Source: Nitrososphaerales archaeon TH5888
GTDB lineage: Archaea > Thermoproteota > Nitrososphaeria > Nitrososphaerales > Nitrososphaeraceae
Length of the DNA stretch: 10,324 nucleotides
Reading direction: 5' to 3'
NCBI GenBank assembly: GCA_014523595.1
Contig: JAATVN010000172.1
Coordinates: forward strand, 1-10,324
The notes beneath the pieces are model-generated. The model was not told the DNA's origin and searched no databases. It was given only the letters and a program-made list of their open reading frames with translations. Shown here piece by piece: positions 5,607 through 10,324 of this stretch; the first letter of the stretch is position 1; each line of letters opens with the position of its first letter. Made by a program: the position numbers and the translations under genes.

Positions 5607-8600
5607 CTACTTTACAGAAATAAGGATTTTTCTGCCATCTATTTCAATTTCCTTGTATTCAATGTCCACTAATTTGTTAGGAGTTATGATTACCTGTTTT
5701 ACTCTTACGTAGTATGCTAATTCATTTTTATAGTTTTCAAGTGACAATAAATCATCTGAATCTAGATTCGAGATATGTGCAGATGATAGTATTTCTGTAG
5801 GAACAAAACCCCTTTCCTTTCTCAGTTGTTGTATATTTCTTGCAATATCCTTCATAAGACCCATTGAAATTAACTTGCTACTTCTAGTGGTATCAATAAA
5901 CACAGCGACATTTTCTTGCTCCGATTCCATCATTATATATGGTGTTTTTCCAGTATATGAAAACTCCACATCGTCTTTTGACAACTCTATTTCACCAGAA
6001 ATGTACTTTAGATTGAAATTGCTTTTTGAATTTAATTGGTCAAACAGATCACCATAGTTAGCTTGATTAAATGATTGTAGGGCATTTTTTAAATCGTTCT
6101 TTAATCTAGGAGCAATCTTGTTTACTTTGAGCTTGGCACTCAGGCTAACAAGATTCTCCCTATTCAGAAAATTAATTTTTTCAAACAAATTACTAAAATG
6201 CACTACTTTAATATCAATAGACATGGTATTGAGTTGTTTCTTCAATATTTCGGATAATCCGCTTGATTCAAGAAGATTTCTATCTTGAGTACAAATTACA
6301 ACTCTATTAATGGGCCATCTTCTTTTAAATTTCGCCTTCATTCTGGCTGCATTAACCAAAGAAATAACTAGTTTCGATTTGTCTATAGTATTTTCAATTT
6401 CATTATTTATCAAGTTGGTGTTAATTTTTGGCCATGATTCGAGCAGAACTAAATCTTTATGTTTGAAACATAACAAATACAAATAATTTGTTATGTAAGG
6501 ACAATACGAATGAAGGAGTATGTCAATTATCGTTAGTGTATATCCAAGTACTGCATATATCACATTCCTTCTCTCTATTGTTTCCATACTGTCATCCCAT
6601 ATATCATCCCTAGTCATAGGAACATAAGTTTGGCTGAGACTATTAATTATGAAATCTTCCAATTCCTTTGCTCCTTCGTTTAACCTACAGGAATCTAATG
6701 ATAAAGTTACTGTTTTAACCAACGATTGTAATTTGGATAAAATCCACGCTTCAGTCATAGTAAAACTGTTACTTTTTACGATGGAGTCCAGGTCAATATT
6801 TTTAGTATCAAATTTGTCATATGTACTATTCTGAATCAAGTATACATGAAGATAATAAAGAGTACTCAGCACCTGATATGGTCTAGCCCCCATTTCACTT
6901 AGGCTGAAGCTTAGAGATTCAATAGGTGAAGACTTCCACATGAAATAGAATCTTATTGCATCAACCGAATTATCGACCAGAAGTTTATTAGCGTCCAATA
7001 CATTGCCCAGACTCTTACTCATTTTATTTCCCTTTTCATCTAATATATGTCCCTGAAATAGAAACGATTCAAATGGTGATTGGTCCTTGTTTTGCATTAT
7101 TACATTTTCAATGAGTAAAGTATATGCCCATCCCCTTGTCTGATCTATTCCTTCGGTCAGAAATTCAGCCGGTATTAGATCCTTGTACTCATCATCCGAA
7201 AATGCAGCATAAGGCGATGCACCACTGTTATGCCAGGTATCAAGAACGAAGGATTCTCGAATCATAGGGATGCTACATTTTGAGCAATTAATTTCGATAT
7301 TATCTATCCACGGTCGATGCAATTCAAATTGCTCTCCGTCAGGCAACTTTGTTGCTCTCCTGATAATTTCATTTCGGGAAAACAAAGGCTCTTTCAAACC
7401 ACATTTGGTGCAGTTCCATATTGGAAGAGGAGTACCCCATACCCTTTCTCTCGATATGCACCAAGGTACCTGTTCCTTTATGATTTCCACAAATCTGTTT
7501 TTTGAAGATTCAAAAAAGAAATTAACATTTGAAACAGCATTCATTGGTTTATTATCAAGTTTATCAATCATGTAAAAATATTCACGCCTTGCAAGCCAGA
7601 CAACCTTGTGATTTGAACGCCAACAGGTTGGATACTGATGTTTGATTGTGCCCAACTTCAAGTAAGCTCCTGCTTCCTTCATTTTTTCGACAACCAAAAG
7701 ATCCGAGTCGCGTACAAATTTTCCGCTAAATATGCCTGCCTTCTCAGTAAATTCCACTTTATCATTAATGGGCACAAATATTGGAACGTTCCGTTTGACA
7801 GCTATATCAAAATCCTCTTGACCGTTTGCAGGTGACAAATGAACTATTCCGCTACCTGTACTTGCATCAACAAAATTTTCTGCAACTACAAAATGTACTT
7901 TCTTGTCGTCACTTAGTTCCTTCAGTCCAGGTATCATTGCTAATAGTGGATGGAGGTACCTTTTGCCATCCAATTCTATGCCTTTAATGACCTTTTGAAC
8001 AGTAAAATTTTGAATTTCAAGTTCATTCATCAACCCATTCAATCTGTCATATCCAACAATCCACATTTCGTTTTCAATTGAAACATAAGCATAATCAGCT
8101 TCAGGATTAACGCCTATCAGCTCATCAGTTACTAAAGTGAACGGCATAGTGGTCCACACAACTAGAAAAGTGTTCTCTTCCTTTAGCTTCATTTTGTAAT
8201 AAAAGGATGGATCCTCTAGAATTTTGTAGCCCTGATTAACCTCTGCGTTGCTCAATGAAGTTTGGCAGGAAGGGCAGTACGCGACTACTCTAAACCATTC
8301 TTTAAGAATTCCCAGTTCCCAAGCTTTTTTAAGTACTTGCCATTCCCTTTCGATGTATGCATCTTTAAAAGTCCAATACGCCTTTTCATAATCAAAAGAC
8401 ATGCCAAGAAGAGCGTCAACTTTGATCCATTTTTCAGCATTAGTTTTGATTAGATCCTTGCATGCCTCTACAATTCTTGGGATACCAATTTTTTTGATGT
8501 TTTCAGCTTTACTACCAGTTAATCCCAAATTTTTTTCTGCCTGTAATTCGACTGGTAAACCTTGGGTGTCCCAGCCTGCTCGGAATACAACTTTATATTT

Positions 8601-8822
8601 TTGCAGAGTTTTGTATCTGAACCAGAGATCTTTTATGATACGTCCTCTGAGATGACCCGCATGTGGTTCGCCATTTAGGGTAGGTGGCCCCTCAACAAAC
8701 CCGAGTGTTCCTTTGTGAGATGATAACTCTTTGTCAATTAATGATTGTATTTCAATCTTGTTAAGGTAAGAATTAATTTGAATTTCAATTTTTTTTGGAT
8801 CATATTTTGCTTCTAGTTTCAT
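5607..8822 (-). CDS. ileS: Isoleucyl-tRNA synthetase
   Basis: This class I synthetase attaches isoleucine to tRNA-Ile in the cytoplasm. From ATG 8822 it has 1071 residues, typical of the archaeal/eukaryal type. The catalytic Rossmann fold carries HAGH (the HIGH motif, 54-57) and KMSKS (600-604). The inserted editing domain (about 180-440) shows WTTMPFTLVTDE (223-234) and the SGIVHLSPANGQED block with Asp337. Cysteine pairs at 183/186, 471/474 and 513/516 are likely zinc sites. The anticodon-binding helical domain covers about 680-850, followed by the C-terminal region. The frame is open upstream to 8963, but I choose ATG 8822: the family begins with MxLxAKYxPxKIE-like sequence there, and a TATA-like box at 8851-8858 lies inside the extra stretch, predicting a seven-base leader. 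Confidence 0.96.
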   Translation of the reverse strand: MKLEAKYDPKKIEIQINSYLNKIEIQSLIDKELSSHKGTLGFVEGPPTLNGEPHAGHLRGRIIKDLWFRYKTLQKYKVVFRAGWDTQGLPVELQAEKNLGLTGSKAENIKKIGIPRIVEACKDLIKTNAEKWIKVDALLGMSFDYEKAYWTFKDAYIEREWQVLKKAWELGILKEWFRVVAYCPSCQTSLSNAEVNQGYKILEDPSFYYKMKLKEENTFLVVWTTMPFTLVTDELIGVNPEADYAYVSIENEMWIVGYDRLNGLMNELEIQNFTVQKVIKGIELDGKRYLHPLLAMIPGLKELSDDKKVHFVVAENFVDASTGSGIVHLSPANGQEDFDIAVKRNVPIFVPINDKVEFTEKAGIFSGKFVRDSDLLVVEKMKEAGAYLKLGTIKHQYPTCWRSNHKVVWLARREYFYMIDKLDNKPMNAVSNVNFFFESSKNRFVEIIKEQVPWCISRERVWGTPLPIWNCTKCGLKEPLFSRNEIIRRATKLPDGEQFELHRPWIDNIEINCSKCSIPMIRESFVLDTWHNSGASPYAAFSDDEYKDLIPAEFLTEGIDQTRGWAYTLLIENVIMQNKDQSPFESFLFQGHILDEKGNKMSKSLGNVLDANKLLVDNSVDAIRFYFMWKSSPIESLSFSLSEMGARPYQVLSTLYYLHVYLIQNSTYDKFDTKNIDLDSIVKSNSFTMTEAWILSKLQSLVKTVTLSLDSCRLNEGAKELEDFIINSLSQTYVPMTRDDIWDDSMETIERRNVIYAVLGYTLTIIDILLHSYCPYITNYLYLLCFKHKDLVLLESWPKINTNLINNEIENTIDKSKLVISLVNAARMKAKFKRRWPINRVVICTQDRNLLESSGLSEILKKQLNTMSIDIKVVHFSNLFEKINFLNRENLVSLSAKLKVNKIAPRLKNDLKNALQSFNQANYGDLFDQLNSKSNFNLKYISGEIELSKDDVEFSYTGKTPYIMMESEQENVAVFIDTTRSSKLISMGLMKDIARNIQQLRKERGFVPTEILSSAHISNLDSDDLLSLENYKNELAYYVRVKQVIITPNKLVDIEYKEIEIDGRKILISVK

Positions 8823-8850
8823 TAATGCGAACGTCAGTTCTATTTTCTCT

Positions 8851-8858
8851 TTTATAAC
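8851..8858 (-). promoter_or_regulatory. TATA-like box of ileS
   Basis: On the minus strand this reads gttataaa, followed by a purine-rich stretch. Its centre is about 32 bases before ATG 8822, giving a transcription start near 8829 and a very short leader. Because it falls within the upstream-extended reading frame, it argues that the extra 47 codons are not translated. Confidence 0.45.
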
Positions 8859-9059
8859 TTTACGACTCAGCTCAATATACACATAGGCAAAAGAGTTAGA
8901 ATTTCTTAATTTACTCAGTTGATTTAGCCTCTGCGGACCATTGGTCAGACGACAAGGACCCACACTTGTGAATAGTTCGGGTTTAATGAAATAATGAACA
9001 TATCTGTTAAAGTATTATAGCTGTTATTGAGCTTGATTTATGATGTCTGAGAACATTAC

Positions 9060-9221
9060 ATGGCTACTGAAACTTCTAAATTGAGAAACCCAAAACAGTT
9101 TTTATTAGTATTAATTGCAACAATTATCTCTTTACAGATAACTTTCATACAGGTATCATTTCATAGTCTGTCGAAATCTGGTAGATCGGCACCTAGGTTT
9201 GAGAAGCCCGCTTCGTTTTAA
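9060..9221 (+). CDS. Small single-span membrane protein of unknown function (53 aa)
   Basis: A 53-residue ORF starts at ATG 9060 and ends with TAA at 9221. It has a basic, polar N-terminus (MATETSKLRNPKQ), one hydrophobic segment at about residues 14-34 (FLLVLIATIISLQITFIQVSF) and a short basic tail rich in Ser, Arg and Lys (35-53). The layout is that of a single-pass membrane protein. The charge on both sides makes topology uncertain, and an uncleaved signal anchor is also possible. A TATA-like tattatag at 9013-9020 would start transcription about 17 bases before the ATG. The gene is divergent from ileS and convergent with the zinc-ribbon gene. It resembles no family I know; the clean hydrophobic segment between charged flanks is the main argument that it is real. 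Confidence 0.5.
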   Translation: MATETSKLRNPKQFLLVLIATIISLQITFIQVSFHSLSKSGRSAPRFEKPASF

Positions 9222-9295
9222 GATCTTCTTATTCCGGTCCTACTCATAGTTGTCATGTTTCGTTCTGCATGATTATTTACATTTACTAGTGTTCT

Positions 9296-9493
9296 TTATT
9301 TATTATCAACATATACGTTGGTGCATTTAGAGCAATATCTTTCAATCAGCTTGGCTCCATCACCTGCATCAAATAATGCTGTCCATTGAGCGCTTCCACC
9401 ACAGAAGATACAAAAATACTCCTTTTCAGCGTTTTCTATTTTGATCAAAGTCCCCTTTCTTTTTTTTATTATTGTTGAAGAGTTATTCGCCAT
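9296..9493 (-). CDS. Small zinc-ribbon protein of unknown function (65 aa)
   Basis: The 65 residues have a basic N-terminus (KKRKGTLIKI, 10-19) followed by a compact zinc ribbon: Cys28-x-x-Cys31 (CIFCGG) and Cys54-x-x-Cys57 (CSKC), 22 residues apart. The CGG after the first pair and the aromatic residues between the pairs fit a treble-clef/rubredoxin-type knuckle. Such lone zinc ribbons in archaea often belong to nucleic-acid or ribosome-associated proteins, but the sequence alone gives no function. ATG 9493 is supported by a TATA-like box (gttatac, 9517-9523) centred about 27 bases upstream, predicting a leaderless mRNA. It is divergent from another zinc-ribbon gene only 100 bases away, so the two may share regulation. 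Confidence 0.75.
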   Translation of the reverse strand: MANNSSTIIKKRKGTLIKIENAEKEYFCIFCGGSAQWTALFDAGDGAKLIERYCSKCTNVYVDNK

Positions 9494-9516
9494 GATGTAA
9501 TTGTAGCATACATTGC

Positions 9517-9523
9517 GTATAAC
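9517..9523 (-). promoter_or_regulatory. TATA-like box of the 65-aa zinc-ribbon gene
   Basis: On the minus strand this reads gttatac, centred about 27 bases before ATG 9493, the position expected for a leaderless transcript. Confidence 0.45.
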
Positions 9524-9562
9524 TATGCTTGCCTATTTTTCCTCATGCTAACGGTCTGAAGT

Positions 9563-9570
9563 CTTAAATG
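9563..9570 (+). promoter_or_regulatory. TATA-like box of the four-CxxC gene
   Basis: The sequence cttaaatg is centred about 27 bases before ATG 9594. This spacing supports ATG 9594 over the TTG at 9579, which would lie only about 12 bases from the box. Confidence 0.45.
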
Positions 9571-9593
9571 TTATAGCTTTGCTAGGAAGATCA

Positions 9594-9935
9594 ATGCATG
9601 GAAAGGACAAATGCAGTGTTTGTGGAAATTATACGGATATAGTAGCCAAAGTTACCAGTGATCCAAATATTCTCTATTGCAAGGATTGTCGCGATGAGGA
9701 AGTTCAACGGCTTGGGAGAAACTTTGATTTGATAAAATTCGTCTGTATTAGATGCGGATCCACCAATGTGAAAAAAGATGATCTGCGAACTGGAATTAAT
9801 GAGGACGTGATCAGTGTTAATAATTCAACGACTGATTACTTAATTGCAGTATATGCAGTTGCGCGTTTATCCTGTATTGATTGTAAAAATATTTTCCATG
9901 TAAATGTTTTAGACAATGGTCCCAGAACTAAATAG
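9594..9935 (+). CDS. Double zinc-ribbon protein of unknown function (113 aa)
   Basis: From ATG 9594 the 113 residues hold four CxxC knuckles: Cys7/Cys10 (CSVC), Cys29/Cys32 (CKDC), Cys51/Cys54 (CIRC) and Cys94/Cys97 (CIDC). They probably form two zinc ribbons in sequence, pairing 7/10 with 29/32 and 51/54 with 94/97. A longer insertion (about 55-93) contains a hydrophobic stretch LIAVYAVARL, likely a beta hairpin of the second ribbon. The family is unknown to me; by composition a nucleic-acid-binding or assembly role is plausible but unproven. A TTG at 9579 would add five residues (MLGRS), but the TATA-like box at 9563-9570 fits the ATG as a leaderless start. It is divergent from the 65-residue zinc-ribbon gene. 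Confidence 0.8.
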   Translation: MHGKDKCSVCGNYTDIVAKVTSDPNILYCKDCRDEEVQRLGRNFDLIKFVCIRCGSTNVKKDDLRTGINEDVISVNNSTTDYLIAVYAVARLSCIDCKNIFHVNVLDNGPRTK

Positions 9936-10002
9936 GTCATAGTTTCCACAGTGTTAGTAAAGAGGGAAAGAATTGTATAGATAAGAGTTCATGTTTGCTT
10001 TG

Positions 10003-10026
10003 ATTTCCTCTAGTTTTCCTTTTTTG
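10003..10026 (+). terminator. Pyrimidine/T-rich tract downstream of the double zinc-ribbon gene
   Basis: Two T runs (agttttcc and ccttttttgg) follow the stop codon at 9935 by roughly 70-90 bases. Archaeal intrinsic termination uses such runs without needing a hairpin. Confidence 0.3.
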
Positions 10027-10185
10027 GTGGATTTAACATTTGTTCCATTTCTATCATCTTACCTTGCTCGTATCCTTTTCACGTCTTTATTGTGGAGCTG
10101 ATTATGGCATTTCGGTATCCTGTTTCCCCTCTCTTCCCATAGCCGATAAGTGTTAACTTTTTTATTGTTTGTTGACCATAACCTT

Positions 10186-10202
10186 ACAAGTGTCGACAAG
10201 TG
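10186..10202. repeat. Direct repeat ACAAGTG with 10-base period
   Basis: ACAAGTG occurs at 10186-10192 and again at 10196-10202, exactly one helical turn apart. The central TGTCGACA (10191-10198) is itself an 8-base palindrome. This could be a protein-binding site; function is not shown. Confidence 0.5.
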
Positions 10203-10209
10203 CCAAAAA

Positions 10210-10219
10210 CACGCGCGTG
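10210..10219. repeat. Perfect 10-base palindrome CACGCGCGTG
   Basis: A perfect palindrome in an otherwise AT-rich context, two bases upstream of the next dyad. It cannot form a good hairpin without a loop, so a dimeric-protein site is more likely than RNA structure, unless it is part of a larger fold. Confidence 0.6.
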
Positions 10220-10220
10220 G

Positions 10221-10250
10221 CTGGTGGGCTTTTACAAATTGGCCCATCAG
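10221..10250. repeat. Hairpin-forming dyad, 9-bp stem and 12-base loop
   Basis: Arms 10221-10229 (ctggtgggc) and 10242-10250 (gcccatcag) pair over nine positions with one G-U type wobble. Two further G-U pairs could extend it outward on the plus-strand RNA. Confidence 0.65.
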
Positions 10251-10266
10251 TTATAATTCCGTAACC

Positions 10267-10295
10267 CAAGGCGATCAGCTATGTTGGTCGCCTTG
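10267..10295. repeat. Hairpin-forming dyad, 11-bp stem and 7-base loop
   Basis: Arms 10267-10277 (caaggcgatca) and 10285-10295 (tggtcgccttg) pair over eleven positions with a single wobble, enclosing gctatgt. This is the strongest stem seen in the intergenic sequence of the window. No T run follows directly on either strand, so it is not a simple bacterial-type terminator. Confidence 0.75.
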
Positions 10296-10324
10296 AACCA
10301 TTATTAATCAATTACTCGCCCGCT

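Larger units (their letters stand above)
9936..10324. other. 389-base region without a convincing protein gene
   Basis: All frames close quickly except a 62-codon minus-strand ORF that looks accidental. The left part (9936-10180) is AT-rich with several pyrimidine runs, including a T-rich stretch at about 10003-10026 that could end the upstream plus-strand transcript. The right part (about 10186-10300) is clearly richer in G and C and carries several dyads in close succession. I recognised no tRNA, rRNA, SRP or RNase P signature. A structured RNA, an rRNA-type leader or a regulatory region before the next gene are the options. Confidence 0.6.

Noticed and set aside
7270..7575. 101-codon plus-strand ORF and others opposite ileS
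   Set aside because: They lie entirely within the IleRS coding region in antisense, with no independent promoter or family resemblance.
8823..8963. 47-codon N-terminal extension of ileS
   Set aside because: No resemblance to IleRS N-termini, and a TATA-like box for the downstream start lies inside it.
10059..10247. 62-codon minus-strand ORF
   Set aside because: Its composition (many Arg, Trp, His, Asn and Lys without hydrophobic core pattern) is unlike the neighbouring proteins, its start codon lies within the arm of a hairpin, and no promoter-like box at the usual spacing was found. It is best explained as chance.
10267..10310. Possible tRNA T-arm on the minus strand (ggttcaagg)
   Set aside because: The loop does not fit the TTCRANY pattern, and no acceptor stem or D-arm could be paired around it.
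1..10324. Insertion sequence, CRISPR array, defence island or prophage
   Set aside because: No transposase, integrase, regularly spaced repeats or cas-like genes were seen; most genes are conserved core functions with uniform AT-rich composition.

Overview
The window looks like a stretch of chromosomal core genome from an AT-rich archaeon, most likely a Thaumarchaeon (Nitrososphaerota, possibly Nitrososphaerales). The reasons are an archaeal EF-1A (not bacterial EF-Tu) directly followed by an archaeal-type 102-residue ribosomal protein uS10, an archaeal/eukaryal-length isoleucyl-tRNA synthetase, many lone small zinc-ribbon proteins, and TATA-like boxes centred about 24-32 bases before most start codons. 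That last pattern indicates leaderless or very short-leader transcripts. The lineage below the level of Archaea is an inference from family resemblance, not a database match.

Layout from left to right. Bases 2-262 (+) are the C-terminal end of a cation/Ca2+ exchanger-like membrane protein. It converges on an exported HtrA/Deg-type serine protease (339-1499, -). Behind the protease on the same strand lies a small helical protein of unknown function (1652-1960, -). A divergent promoter region (1961-2108) separates that from a signal-peptide-less BtuF-like cobalamin/metal-chelate binding protein (2109-3038, +). This gene converges tightly on the translation operon EF-1A then rpsJ (4699 to 3065, -). 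Next come a one-domain cupin resembling the C-terminal half of type II phosphomannose isomerases (4828-5190, -) and, divergent from it, a very small cysteine-rich ORF (5270-5449, +). The large ileS gene fills 5607-8822 (-).

Right of ileS the genes are small: an unannotated-size single-span membrane protein (9060-9221, +), a 65-residue zinc-ribbon protein (9296-9493, -) and, divergent from that, a 113-residue protein with four CxxC pairs (9594-9935, +). The last 389 bases (9936-10324) hold no convincing protein gene. They do contain a compact cluster of inverted repeats, including an 11-base-pair stem at 10267-10295, which could be a structured RNA or a regulatory/termination region.

Functionally, EF-1A, uS10 and IleRS belong to protein synthesis. 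The exchanger, HtrA protease and 53-residue membrane protein belong to the cell envelope. The BtuF-like protein and cupin suggest corrinoid and sugar-phosphate or nucleotide-sugar handling respectively, though neither has pathway neighbours here. No mobile element, CRISPR array, tRNA or rRNA was recognised. The most interesting leads are the structured right end, the divergent zinc-ribbon pair, the signal-less BtuF homologue, the small proteins, and promoter evidence that shortens the ileS reading frame.
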